Notes: generated by a model not told the origin, from the letters alone. A stretch of DNA of 35,858 nt from Chloroflexi bacterium OLB13 (GCA_001567485.1 JZRA01000130.1:1-35858); one strand, 5' to 3'. Positions 7,472-16,007 are shown, numbered from the stretch's first letter. Translations and numbers: made by a program.

Positions 7472-9676
7472 TTAGCTCAACCGATCTGCAAGCTCAGGCG
7501 TGGCGCGCTCCACACTCTGCCCGGTATGGACGGCGAACATCAACATAAACGTGCTGCCTTGCGGAGATGACTGCACATCGACCGTGCCGCCGTGGATTTC
7601 AACGATCTTCTTGACCATCGCCAGCCCCAGCCCGGTACCGCCCCCGCTGCGCGCCTTATCGGCCTTATAAAAGCGGTCGAAGACGTGGGGGATATCTTCG
7701 AGCGGAATGCCGGATCCGTGGTCGGTCACGCTGATCGTGACCTGCGTCGAGGTCGCTTCGGTGCGGATTTCGATGGGCTGGTCGGCCGGCGAGAATAGGG
7801 ACGCGTTCTGAATGACGTGGCGGCAGGCTTGGATCAGCAGGTGCCGATCTCCCACGATGGACGGCATGTCGGAGGCGAGATCGAGCAGGGGAGGAGCCTG
7901 AAACTCCGCCGCGCCAGCCACAATCAGCGCGTCGTGGATCACGCTGTTGAGGTCGATTTCGGTCAGCGTGTGCATCGGCCCGGCATCCAGTGAGGCAAGC
8001 GTTTGCAAGTCGTCGACGAGTTTGGAGAGATGTACGATCTGCTGCTCGATCTCCATCAGCCGGCTCTGTCGCACCGCCGGATCTTCCGCGCGCGACATGA
8101 TATACGCCGCGCTGCTGACGACGGTCAGCGGCGTGCGCAGTTCATGGCTGCTGTTGGCGATGAACTCGGCGTTGATCCGCATGCGCTCCCGTTCGAGGCG
8201 CAGCTCAAAAGCACGCCTCTCGGCCTCGCGCCAGTCGGTGATATCGTGAAGCACGCCGACATGAGTCTCGACCTCTCCCAACGCGTTCCGGCTGAACACG
8301 CGGTCGGCCGAGCGCATCGTCCGCCACGTCCCATCCGCAGCACGCATTCTGAACTCGAGTTCGAGTACCGCGTTGTCGCCTAACGTGCGCAGCCGCGCAA
8401 GATGCGCCTGTTGGCGTGGAATGTCGGCTGGATGGATGAGATGATCGAACGGGTCGGGGTCGTAGGCGCTCCACTCGTCTTTCGGATAGCCGAGCAGTTC
8501 ACGGATGTCGATATTCCGGTATATCTTCCGAAGCGTGCGGGTATCGAGCAGATAGATGATCTCTGGCGCGGCAAACGTCACCTGCTCAAGCAGGCGCGCC
8601 TGCTGTTCGCGCTCGGCATACGCCATCTTGAGTTCGGTGACGTCTGTCACGGTGCCGAGGATTTGCGCGAGCGTACCGCCTTCCACATGGAACGGGACGA
8701 CCTCGGCTTGGAACCAGCGCTGATTCCCCTCCGCATCGTATGAGCGCGCCTCGAACGATGCGGACTCTGCGCCCTCAGTGAGCTGTTCAAGCGAGTTGAT
8801 AACCTTCCAGCGATCTTCTTCGACGATGAAATCAAACGTGCGGAAGGAATCGGCGTCCTTCCACGTTTGTTCGTCAAAGCCGAAGAATGACCACTCTGGC
8901 TGACTTGCATAGGTGATCTCATTCTTGATCACGTCAAACACGAACACGAAGCCGGGCGTTGTGCGCAGCACAGACTCGAACAACGATTTCTGCTCACGCA
9001 GCGCCGCCTCAGAACGTGATATTTGGTCGACTTGTGTCGTCAACGACTCGGCCTGCGCCTGCACGCGATCTAACAACGGGTAATGGATGAGGATGGTGTA
9101 ACCGCCAATGGCCGTCACCACCACGAAAACGCGCAGCACGTTGATGAGCTGTTGAAGCCGCAAGATGTGCGCCGATGTGGCCCGCCCTTCACGCGCATAG
9201 GCGATGAGATCAGCGACTAAGCGGGGGGTTTCCGTCTGGACGAGAGCGACGTCAGGATGATCGGCGTTCACCTCGCTGATCGGCACGGCGTTCAGCCGGT
9301 CAATCGCGGCGAGGATGTCCTCGGCACGCTGACGCGCCTGCAAGTCCGCGTCCTCGAAGACCGCACGGAAGACGCTGGTTTCAGGAAGAATGTCGATCAG
9401 CGCGAGCGCCTCGCCAGCCTGATCCGCCTCGCGCTGCATCACCACCAGCAGGCTGGCGGCCCCTCCCTCCCCAGCATCGTTCAGGCGATCCGCCATGAAG
9501 GCAATATCGTTGAGCGGAGTGACGACCTCATTGAGATGGCCGAGCATCTCCGCAGACCTCGTCTCGGTGGAGCGAATCCAGTTGAACATCAATTCGCTGC
9601 TGACGACCAGAACGGCGATCAGCACCACAAAGACCAGCGTCGCGCGGCGTGTGGAAAGCGTTAACGTTCGATTCAT
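7472..9676 (-). CDS. Membrane sensor histidine kinase (2TM sensor, two PAS, HisKA-HATPase)
   Basis: 734 residues from the ATG at 9676; an in-frame TTG 11 codons upstream is less likely. A first membrane helix (about 12-30), an extracytoplasmic helical sensor region of about 150 residues, and a second helix (about 180-200) are followed by PAS1 (about 235-355, TPGFVFVFDV), PAS2 (about 365-485, LLDTRTLRKIYRNI), HisKA with His511 in NSSHELRTPLT, and an ATPase domain with QNAS, DHGSGIP and GTGLGLAMV. The kinase core closely parallels that of the 5463-7256 gene, although the sensor halves are unrelated. No response regulator is adjacent. A second class of input (extracytoplasmic plus cytoplasmic PAS) is inferred from the architecture. 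Confidence 0.93.
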   Translation of the reverse strand: MNRTLTLSTRRATLVFVVLIAVLVVSSELMFNWIRSTETRSAEMLGHLNEVVTPLNDIAFMADRLNDAGEGGAASLLVVMQREADQAGEALALIDILPETSVFRAVFEDADLQARQRAEDILAAIDRLNAVPISEVNADHPDVALVQTETPRLVADLIAYAREGRATSAHILRLQQLINVLRVFVVVTAIGGYTILIHYPLLDRVQAQAESLTTQVDQISRSEAALREQKSLFESVLRTTPGFVFVFDVIKNEITYASQPEWSFFGFDEQTWKDADSFRTFDFIVEEDRWKVINSLEQLTEGAESASFEARSYDAEGNQRWFQAEVVPFHVEGGTLAQILGTVTDVTELKMAYAEREQQARLLEQVTFAAPEIIYLLDTRTLRKIYRNIDIRELLGYPKDEWSAYDPDPFDHLIHPADIPRQQAHLARLRTLGDNAVLELEFRMRAADGTWRTMRSADRVFSRNALGEVETHVGVLHDITDWREAERRAFELRLERERMRINAEFIANSSHELRTPLTVVSSAAYIMSRAEDPAVRQSRLMEIEQQIVHLSKLVDDLQTLASLDAGPMHTLTEIDLNSVIHDALIVAGAAEFQAPPLLDLASDMPSIVGDRHLLIQACRHVIQNASLFSPADQPIEIRTEATSTQVTISVTDHGSGIPLEDIPHVFDRFYKADKARSGGGTGLGLAMVKKIVEIHGGTVDVQSSPQGSTFMLMFAVHTGQSVERATPELADRLS

Positions 9677-9852
9677 CACTATCCGAGCACCCACCTTCGC
9701 GGATGCCAATGAATGGTCAAGTTATTGTAGCGCAAGGTATCGCATACACGCTCTATGATTTCACATCTTACTCAAAATGGCTGCAAGTGCCAAATCAGAG
9801 GCGGCGACGCCGGATTTCTATAGATTTCTGTAGTTTTATGGACATTCACTGA

Positions 9853-9858
9853 TATACT
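9853..9858 (+). promoter_or_regulatory. -10 box TATACT for the DUF454 gene
   Basis: TATACT ends immediately before an in-frame ATG at 9859; transcription would start after that ATG. This rules out 9859 as the start and supports the GTG at 9991. No strong -35 element is visible. Confidence 0.35.
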
Positions 9859-9990
9859 ATGCGCGGTCTGGCCGACTGCGTTGGCGCGGTCTGGATCGGC
9901 GACCTGACCGGACTCGTTCGACAGCATACGCCGGGCCGACATCGTTGGCCGTTTCTCATTTCAACCCGACGCTGCAGGAGCGACCTTATT

Positions 9991-10425
9991 GTGAACGACT
10001 CTACCCCGCGCTCAAGCTTGTTCAAGCCGCTGTCCGCCCCCGTGAGATACGCGCTTATCGCGCTCGGTTTCGTGTTCGTCGCGGCCGGGCTGATCGGCGC
10101 TGTGATCCCCGGCTTGCCATCGACGATGTTCTTCGTCGTGGCCGCGATCTGTTTCGGACGCGCGTCCGAACGGTGGTATCAGTGGCTGGTGACGCGGCCG
10201 TTCGTTGGCAAACATTTTCACACCTTCATGCAGGGCAAAGGCCTTACCTCCCGCGCCAAGACCGTCGCCATCGCGGCGTGCTGGATCATGCTGCTTGCGC
10301 TGGCGCTCACGGTCGTGATCAGCGTTGGCGGCCGGATCGCGCTGATGGTGACGGCGCTCATTCAGGCGGCGGTCGTGCTGCGCGTGCCGACTTACGTCGA
10401 GCCTGAGCTTGTATCGGGAGACTAG
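9991..10425 (+). CDS. DUF454 (YbaN-like) inner-membrane protein
   Basis: 144 residues from GTG at 9991, which has AGGAG ten bases upstream; the residues encoded before it are arginine-rich junk and a -10 box overlaps that region. The protein has the DUF454 pattern: a first helix pair (YALIALGFVFVAAGLIGAVI), the motif PGLPSTMFFVVAAICFGRAS, then a short loop RWYQWLVTRPFVGKH, and two C-terminal helices. The family (E. coli YbaN) is widespread with no established function. The gene lies alone, divergent from the kinase. Confidence 0.85.
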   Translation: MNDSTPRSSLFKPLSAPVRYALIALGFVFVAAGLIGAVIPGLPSTMFFVVAAICFGRASERWYQWLVTRPFVGKHFHTFMQGKGLTSRAKTVAIAACWIMLLALALTVVISVGGRIALMVTALIQAAVVLRVPTYVEPELVSGD

Positions 10426-10489
10426 CCCGGTCGCTGTTAGAACCGGTATGGGAGCCTGTCAGATTCCAGTTAGCGGCGCTTGAACGCTC

Positions 10490-10495
10490 TATACT
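10490..10495 (+). promoter_or_regulatory. -10 box TATACT for the tandem esterase
   Basis: TATACT lies 37 bases before the chosen ATG at 10533 and just before an in-frame upstream ATG at 10497, which it effectively excludes as a start. The -35 region is poor. Confidence 0.35.
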
Positions 10496-10532
10496 CGTGC
10501 GGATGTATCCGGTGCTGCCGGGAGACCCGCCG

Positions 10533-12290
10533 ATGTTCCGCGCGCTGATCCTGATCGTGTGTGCTGCGCTGCTTGCGACGACCGGCGTCGCCGCGCAGGA
10601 CAATCCTTACCTAACCGGCGAGCTGCGAACCCTCGATGTGGACGGCGTCGAGCGCCAATACGTCCTGTTCGCGCCGGACGGCCTGCCCACCGATGCGCCG
10701 CTTGTCGTCATGCTGCACGGACGATCACAGTCCGCGCGGTCGATCGAGGCCCTGACCCATCTCAATGCGGCGGCCGCTGCGCACGGCTGGATCGTCGCAT
10801 ATCCGAACGCCATCAACGGCAGTTGGGAGGACGGCGGGCGCGAATCCGGCCTGCCGCGCACCGGCGAACCGGTCGATGACGTCGGGTTCTTCGACGCCGT
10901 GGTGGCCGACGTGACCGCCGACCACAGCGTCGGCTCGGTCAACGCGGCCGCGTTCGACACGGGCGGAACCCTGCTTCAGCGCGTGTTGTGCGAAGCCGAG
11001 ACTCACCTTGACACCGCGATGCTGGTCGCGTCGGTGGTGTGGTCACACACGCTCGACCGCTGTGCCGGTACACAGATCAACACGCGGATGCTGCTCGTGT
11101 TCGGCGCGCTTGACGCGATCTACGAGCCGCTTGGCCTGACTTATCGCGACCTGCCCCGCCCTGACGGCACACCCAACCGGCGCGGTGGATTTGACGAGAC
11201 GGCCAAGTTCTGGGCCGCACGCGCGGGATGCGACGACGAATCAGCGCAAACCGGCCAATCGGTTGTGTTCGCCAACTGCCCACCCACGAGTCAGGTGACG
11301 GCGATGCTGCTGCCCAGCGGGGGGCACGAGTGGCCGCGCTCCGGCGACTACGCCATCACCGGCGGATTCAACCCGCTGAACGACGGCGCGTACCTGCTCG
11401 GCGAGCTGCTCGCGGGACGGCTGCCGGTCGATCCGGTCGATCCACCTGACGAACTGGTGCCGCCGCGCACGTTCACCGCCTATGTACCGACGACCTACAC
11501 CGGCGCTGAGCCGCTTCCTGTGATCGTCGCGCTGCACGGCCGGCCAGACACCGGCGCCGGATTCGCCGCCATCACCGCCATGGCGCCCATCGCCGAGGAA
11601 GAAGGATTCATCGCCGTGTTTCCCGATGGCGTCAACAACGAGTGGAACTATCTCGAAGGCATGCTGAACGACATCCCGCATGACTTCGTGAGCGATGTGC
11701 GATTTCTCGATCTGCTGATTGACGACCTCGCCGTCGACCTCCACATCGACACCGAACGCGTGTATCTGACCGGTTTCAGCAACGGCGGCTTTATGACCTA
11801 CCGGATGGCGTGCGAGCCGACGGTCAACCGCTTCGCGGCGTTCGCTGTGGCCGGCGCATTGATGTATGCGGAGTTCCAGCCGCCCTGCCTCGTCAGTCCG
11901 CCGCGTCCGATGCTGATCGAACACGGCACCGAGGACATTAGCATTTCGTGGGACGGGATCACGCACATGCCCGCACCCGGCCAGCTTGTCGTAACGCTCA
12001 ACGTCCTGCAATCGGTGAGCTTCTGGGCGGCGCGCAACGGGTGCGATCCGGCGCTGACCGAACATTTCAAGTATCCGCAGGCGGACGACCGGACTCAAGT
12101 CATCCGCTTCGACTTCGTGGAGTGCGCCGGCGCGCCGGTGATGTTCTACGCGGTGATGGGCGGCGGGCACGGCTGGCCGGGCGTTGACGTCGTGCCGGAG
12201 CGCATCGCGGGGAACAACACGCACGACATCCACCTCACCCGCGAGATCTGGGGCTTCTTCAAGACGCAGCGGCTGAGGGACACGGAGTAA
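10533..12290 (+). CDS. Secreted tandem-domain LpqC/PHB-depolymerase-like esterase, first domain lacking Ser
   Basis: 585 residues with a signal peptide (MFRALILIVCAALLATTGVA, cleavage near VAAQ|D) followed by two homologous alpha/beta-hydrolase domains of the poly(3-hydroxybutyrate) depolymerase/feruloyl esterase (LpqC) type, about 25-300 and 310-585. The second has a full triad: Ser416 in TGFSNGG, Asp468 in GTEDISISW and His546 in GGGHGWP. In the first the aligned motif is AAFDTGG, with Asp142 at the nucleophile position, while the acid (Asp194) and the histidine (His265 in SGGHEWP) are kept. Domain 1 is therefore probably not a serine hydrolase and may serve binding or stability. It acts outside the cell on an ester substrate that is not identifiable from sequence. 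Confidence 0.85.
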   Translation: MFRALILIVCAALLATTGVAAQDNPYLTGELRTLDVDGVERQYVLFAPDGLPTDAPLVVMLHGRSQSARSIEALTHLNAAAAAHGWIVAYPNAINGSWEDGGRESGLPRTGEPVDDVGFFDAVVADVTADHSVGSVNAAAFDTGGTLLQRVLCEAETHLDTAMLVASVVWSHTLDRCAGTQINTRMLLVFGALDAIYEPLGLTYRDLPRPDGTPNRRGGFDETAKFWAARAGCDDESAQTGQSVVFANCPPTSQVTAMLLPSGGHEWPRSGDYAITGGFNPLNDGAYLLGELLAGRLPVDPVDPPDELVPPRTFTAYVPTTYTGAEPLPVIVALHGRPDTGAGFAAITAMAPIAEEEGFIAVFPDGVNNEWNYLEGMLNDIPHDFVSDVRFLDLLIDDLAVDLHIDTERVYLTGFSNGGFMTYRMACEPTVNRFAAFAVAGALMYAEFQPPCLVSPPRPMLIEHGTEDISISWDGITHMPAPGQLVVTLNVLQSVSFWAARNGCDPALTEHFKYPQADDRTQVIRFDFVECAGAPVMFYAVMGGGHGWPGVDVVPERIAGNNTHDIHLTREIWGFFKTQRLRDTE

Positions 12291-12303
12291 AGATAGGGGT
12301 GAG

Positions 12304-12345
12304 GGCTTATCGGGGCTGTGAGATGAGGCCAGACGGGGATAAGCC
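12304..12345 (+). terminator. Inverted repeat downstream of the esterase
   Basis: GGCTTATC (12304-12311) pairs with GATAAGCC (12338-12345) around a 26-base loop, 14 bases after the stop. There is no T-run. It is a weak terminator candidate. Confidence 0.3.
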
Positions 12346-12428
12346 TGTTCCGGGGCGAACGAGACCAGCACGAAAAACGGACGTACTCGTAACCCCACAG
12401 CCCGCGTGACCACCGGCGATCCACAAAG

Positions 12429-12457
12429 ACAGGGACGGCCGCGTAGGCCGCCCCTGT
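12429..12457. repeat. GC-rich hairpin between convergent genes
   Basis: ACAGGGACGGCC (12429-12440) and GGCCGCCCCTGT (12446-12457) form a 12-bp stem with one A/C mismatch and a GCGTA loop. It lies in the 280-base gap between two convergent genes. It may terminate transcription from either side or be a copy of an interspersed palindromic repeat. The rest of the gap shows nothing else clear. Confidence 0.5.
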
Positions 12458-12570
12458 GTGGCTCCCCTGCCCACGGCAGAGGAAAGTTCGAGTGTCTTCG
12501 AGCGCGTCACCCCGCTTCGGCGCTGGCGTTCACCAACCGGCGCGGGTCAACGCACGCTGGCGCGGATGGC

Positions 12571-13662
12571 TTATTCGCCGCCCGGCGTGATCTCGACCTC
12601 TTCGGCTTCCCAATCCTCGCCGGTCACGTCAACGTCCTCGCCCATGCCTTCCAGCGCGGCCGCCGCCAGATCGGTGCGATACGCGCCTTCGCTCGGTTCC
12701 GCGCTGATGACGGAGCCTTCAAGCGCAACCGCGACGGTCTGCGCCCAGAGATCTTCGTCCAGCATGCCGATGCCATCAGGCGACGGCCAGATCAGACGGT
12801 TGATTTCGTTGAGCATCCAGCGCATGTGGCCTTCGCCGAGGGTCGGGCCGTTTTCCAGCACGATGTCGACGCACTCGTCGAAGTTGTCACGGCAGAAGAT
12901 CCAACCCTTCATTGACGCGCGCAGGAAGCGGACGGCGACGTCTTCGTTGCCTTCGCCCGCAAGGAACGACTCGGTGGTGAAGATGTGGTCTTGCAGCATG
13001 GCCGTGCCGACATCGTTGAAGTTGATGACGTTCATCTCCTCAGGCTGGAACAGCTCACCCGTCTCCGGGTTCACCTGTTCGAGCACCTGCGCATATTCGT
13101 TGTAGGTCATCGCCTCGGCGGCATCGACCTCACCGTTGATGAGCAGCGACATATCGAACGGCTGCTGCACGATCGTCACGTCGTCGGCGTTATCGGGGTC
13201 AATACCCTCAGCGCGCAGCGCCGCGAACAGCTCGTGCTCATTGCCGAAACCCCACGTGCCAACACGCTTGCCGCGCATATCCGCGACCGACGTGATGCCG
13301 GCGTCCACGAACGAGACTTCCAATGTACCTGAACGCTGGAAAATCTGCGCGATGTTGACCAGATCGGCGCCCGCCTCACGGCTCTCCAGCACCTTAGGCA
13401 CCCACGCGATACCGAACTCGGCTGCGCCCGACGCAACGACCTGCTGCGGGACAATTTCTACGGCGCCTTCGAGAATCGTGACATCAAGGCCCTCTTCTTC
13501 GTAGAAGCCCTGATCGAGCGCGGCGTAGTAGCCGGCAAACTGTGATTGGGCGACCCACTGCAGCTGCAAGCGCACCGGCACAAGGTCTTGCGCACCGACA
13601 GTACCGCCTACCGCCAACGCAAACAACATGATGACTGCGAGAACTGCACTTAACTTACGCAT
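12571..13662 (-). CDS. ABC importer solute-binding protein, NMT1/THI5-like
   Basis: 363 residues from the ATG at 13662, which has GGGGGAG just upstream. The signal peptide is MRKLSAVLAVIMLFALAVGG with cleavage near VGAQ|D. The mature start VRLQLQWVAQSQFAGYYAAL followed by GFYEEEGLDV is the hallmark of NMT1/THI5-like binding proteins (pyrimidine, riboflavin, thiamine-precursor and sulfonate importers). Later features are DMRGKRVGTWGFGNEHE and a C-terminal acidic tail. It belongs functionally with the permease, ATPase and fused permease at 15198-18607, on the same strand but separated by a divergent ceramidase. The ligand is uncertain; a pyrimidine-like compound is suggested by the nearby dihydropyrimidinase. 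Its leader, about 55 nt, is too short for a TPP or FMN riboswitch. Confidence 0.9.
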   Translation of the reverse strand: MRKLSAVLAVIMLFALAVGGTVGAQDLVPVRLQLQWVAQSQFAGYYAALDQGFYEEEGLDVTILEGAVEIVPQQVVASGAAEFGIAWVPKVLESREAGADLVNIAQIFQRSGTLEVSFVDAGITSVADMRGKRVGTWGFGNEHELFAALRAEGIDPDNADDVTIVQQPFDMSLLINGEVDAAEAMTYNEYAQVLEQVNPETGELFQPEEMNVINFNDVGTAMLQDHIFTTESFLAGEGNEDVAVRFLRASMKGWIFCRDNFDECVDIVLENGPTLGEGHMRWMLNEINRLIWPSPDGIGMLDEDLWAQTVAVALEGSVISAEPSEGAYRTDLAAAALEGMGEDVDVTGEDWEAEEVEITPGGE

Positions 13663-13722
13663 AGAACTCCCCCTAAAAAGGTTTGCCTTGCAGGAAACGC
13701 AAATGCGCCTCCCCACTGTCAT

Positions 13723-13751
13723 AATCTAGCGAATTTACAGCCAAGTGCCAA
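13723..13751 (-). promoter_or_regulatory. Sigma-70-type promoter for the solute-binding protein
   Basis: On the minus strand TTGGCA (13751-13746) and TAGATT (13728-13723) are separated by exactly 17 bases, about 60 bases upstream of the ATG at 13662. An upstream in-frame start at 13722 would lie before the transcription start and is excluded. Confidence 0.55.
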
Positions 13752-13844
13752 AATCTCGTGTGCGCCAAATTTCCTACACCCCGTTGTCCAATCCAGAGCG
13801 TCAACGCTACACTGGCGTGACACGCGCCAAAAAGGGATTTCACC

Positions 13845-14627
13845 TTGTCGATACCCACCCGTGATCTGCTGATTACCGCCATGCTGTCGGTCGTCATTTC
13901 AGCTGTCACGCTCACCGGCTTGAGCCTCGTGCCGGCGTCGGCGTGGGATGCGATGCGCCCGGCGACCTGCCTGCCCACGGCGTGTTTCTGCGAGGCGCCG
14001 CTGCTGACCGAGTCGATCCGTCAGCCGGTCAACGCGGTCTCGTCGCTGGCGTATGTGCTGTCCGGCGCGTGGATTCTGGTGACCGCCGGTCAGATCGCGG
14101 CGGGCGTGCTGTTCGGCGTCGGTCATCGCATCATCATGGGCCTGAGCGCCATCGTGATCGGCGTCGGCAGCACGTACTATCACGGATCGCTGACGTTCGC
14201 CGGCCAGTTCTTCGATATCCTCGGCATGTACCTGTTCGCCGCCCTGCTGCTGATTTACGCGCTGCAGCGGCTGTACCGCTGGTCATTCACGACGACCGCG
14301 CTCGTCTATATCGCGTTCAACGTCACGCTCACCCTTGTGCAGATCGGCGTGCCGGACACGCGCCGGTACGTGTTCGGGATCGTGCTGGCGCTGGCGCTGC
14401 TGGCCGAGGCGGTCGTCTGGCGGGTGCTGCGGCCCATCCGCACCTACGCGTGGTTCTGGGCCGGCATCGGCGTATTCGCCGTGGCGATGGTCGTCTGGGC
14501 GCTCGATCTGTCCGCCGCGCTGTGCGACCCGTCATCGCTGATCCAAGGCCATGCGATCTGGCACGTTCTCGGCGCCGTGGCGGTGTTCTGCACGTGGAAA
14601 TGGCACGCCAGCGAGCCTGCGCCCTAG
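13845..14627 (+). CDS. Bacterial alkaline-ceramidase-like membrane hydrolase (CREST superfamily)
   Basis: 260 residues with about seven membrane helices. The pattern is that of the alkaline ceramidase (ACER) family, zinc-dependent amide hydrolases that split ceramides into sphingoid base and fatty acid. The whole metal site is present with ACER-like spacing: Glu50 in CFCEAP, Ser109, His113 (STYYHGS), Asp124 (GQFFDILG), and His236/His240 (GHAIWHVLG). Human ACER3 has E33, S77, H81, D92, H217 and H221, so the S-H (4), H-D (11) and H-H (4) intervals are identical. The start is TTG at 13845 with AAGGG upstream; an ATG at 13881 is an alternative. The substrate in this organism (ceramide or another acylated amine) is unknown. 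It is divergent from the solute-binding-protein gene. Confidence 0.85.
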   Translation: MSIPTRDLLITAMLSVVISAVTLTGLSLVPASAWDAMRPATCLPTACFCEAPLLTESIRQPVNAVSSLAYVLSGAWILVTAGQIAAGVLFGVGHRIIMGLSAIVIGVGSTYYHGSLTFAGQFFDILGMYLFAALLLIYALQRLYRWSFTTTALVYIAFNVTLTLVQIGVPDTRRYVFGIVLALALLAEAVVWRVLRPIRTYAWFWAGIGVFAVAMVVWALDLSAALCDPSSLIQGHAIWHVLGAVAVFCTWKWHASEPAP

Positions 14628-14741
14628 CGACTGTTCAGATTCTGTATACAGTTCTAAACGCAGCACAGACATTCTCACACCTAACCGACGGAGGGTTCAT
14701 CGTACACTGGTGGGGACTGTGTGCAACCGAGAGATTCCCGT

Positions 14742-14990
14742 ATGGCATCCCGCCTGAACCCGGTTCAAATGCTGTCCCTGATCGGGCACACCGCGCCGGC
14801 GAAATTCGAGCTGATCTACGGCCGCGAGACACGGCTGGTGTTCTATGTCGGCGGCGGCCTGCAAGAAGTCGCCACATCCGACCTTGAGACGATTGCGGAC
14901 GTGCGCGAGGCCGTTCAGCACATGGGCTACCGGCAGATTGACGAGTGGCGGCGCAAAGGCGAAGGCGGCTACGTGTTCGTGCGAGGATAA
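14742..14990 (+). CDS. Small protein of unknown function
   Basis: 82 residues from ATG 14742; an in-frame GTG at 14721 is an alternative. It is soluble and predicted alpha/beta, with no recognised domain. Its features are a strand pair KFELIYGRETRLVFYVGGG and a helix around IADVREAVQHMGY, ending in YVFVRG. A TACACT -10-like box is at 14703-14708. It lies 114 bases after the ceramidase gene, same strand. The even amino-acid composition, without shadow-frame arginine/proline richness, argues that it is real. Confidence 0.6.
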   Translation: MASRLNPVQMLSLIGHTAPAKFELIYGRETRLVFYVGGGLQEVATSDLETIADVREAVQHMGYRQIDEWRRKGEGGYVFVRG

Positions 14991-15030
14991 CGCGGGTTCG
15001 CGGGCAGCAGGCGAGCAGCAGACGATCCGC

Positions 15031-15201
15031 GTGACATCACGTTTCTCCTTGTTATACCCCAAGAACCAATCCGTCGACGGCTACGAACCCGCCGAGGGCG
15101 GCGGCGCGACAGTGCGTACGTTCCGTGCAGGTCAGATTCTGCATGGCCGTGAGGTGCGGCCCGGATTCGAGCTTCTCATAGCCGAAATCTTTGACGTTTA
15201 A
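15031..15201 (+). CDS. Possible small protein (GTG start)
   Basis: A 56-residue candidate beginning at GTG 15031 and ending at 15201, overlapping by four bases the end of the convergent permease gene. The sequence (PKNQSVDGYEPAEGG, VRTFRAGQILHGREVRPGFE, LLIAEIFDV) is protein-like, with conserved-looking strand patterns, and this region otherwise holds no gene. The ribosome site is weak. It may be a companion of the 82-residue protein just upstream. No function can be given. Confidence 0.4.
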   Translation: MTSRFSLLYPKNQSVDGYEPAEGGGATVRTFRAGQILHGREVRPGFELLIAEIFDV

Positions 15202-15998
15202 CCCGCCTCGCGCGTGCCCCATGGAGCGAGGCGGCGTTCAGCGAACACGATGATCGCATAGAACGCGATCCCGATCAGCGAGGCGATCACGATCGCCGCC
15301 CATGCGCGGTCGAAGTTGAAGCCCGACGCCTCTTGTGTGATGAACACGCCGAGCGTCGCGCGCGGCCCGCCGAAGAACTCCGCCACCACCGCCCCGATCA
15401 TGCTCAACGGACTGGCGACGCGCAGCGCCGAGAAGATGTACGGCACCGCGTTCGGGATGCGCAGCGCGCGTAGAATTTTGAGATCGCTGGCGGCATACGA
15501 GCGCATCAGCTCAAGCTGGCGCGGGTCGATCAGCGTCAGCCCGCGCACGGTGTTGATCATGGTCGGGAAGAACACGATGATCGCCACGATGGTCATCTTG
15601 GAGACCGGGTTGGTCAGCCCGAACCAGTTGTTCATGATCGGGGCGAAGGCGATGATCGGCACACTGTTGGCCGCGATGGCGAACGGCATCATCGCCTCGC
15701 TCAACACCGTCCAGCGCGCAGTGACGAGCGCCACGAGGATCCCGCTTCCACATCCGAGGATGAACCCGCCGAGCGCCTCGTAAAACGTCGCGCCCGCGGC
15801 TTGGAACAGGATCGACCCCTGCCCGGTCACGAACAGGTTCACTTCCTCGAAGAACCGGCCGGCGATCTGCGTTGGCTTCGGCAGAATGAACTGCTGGATG
15901 TTCAGCACCGTCACCAGCACTTCCCACAGGGCCAGCACCGCCACCGCAACAACGATGGTCGGCAGGTAGTAGCGGAGGCGTTCAAACGACTTCGTCAT
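15198..15998 (-). CDS. ABC importer permease (SsuC/ThiX-like)
   Basis: 266 residues with six membrane helices and the BPD_transp_1 domain. The cytoplasmic EAA-type loop reads DPRQLELMRSYAASDLKILR then LRIPNAVPYIFSALR, the ATPase contact site. Its own partner regions are the ATPase at 16111-16902 and the fused permease at 16907-18607, and the three probably form one complex with two unlike permeases. It lies 112 bases downstream of the ATPase gene, with a CAGTT-word inverted repeat in the gap. The start at 15998 has GGGAA nearby. Confidence 0.9.
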   Translation of the reverse strand: MTKSFERLRYYLPTIVVAVAVLALWEVLVTVLNIQQFILPKPTQIAGRFFEEVNLFVTGQGSILFQAAGATFYEALGGFILGCGSGILVALVTARWTVLSEAMMPFAIAANSVPIIAFAPIMNNWFGLTNPVSKMTIVAIIVFFPTMINTVRGLTLIDPRQLELMRSYAASDLKILRALRIPNAVPYIFSALRVASPLSMIGAVVAEFFGGPRATLGVFITQEASGFNFDRAWAAIVIASLIGIAFYAIIVFAERRLAPWGTREAG

Positions 15999-16007
15999 GA
16001 GAATTCC

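Noticed and set aside
11241..12413. Long minus-strand open frame of 390 codons
   Set aside because: Antisense shadow of the tandem esterase.
12406..13504. Plus-strand frames across the NMT1-like gene
   Set aside because: They are antisense shadows of the solute-binding-protein gene.
13663..13722. TPP or FMN riboswitch in the leader of the NMT1/THI5-like binding-protein gene
   Set aside because: The leader is only about 55 bases once the promoter at 13723-13751 is placed, and no thi-box or RFN conserved segments are visible.
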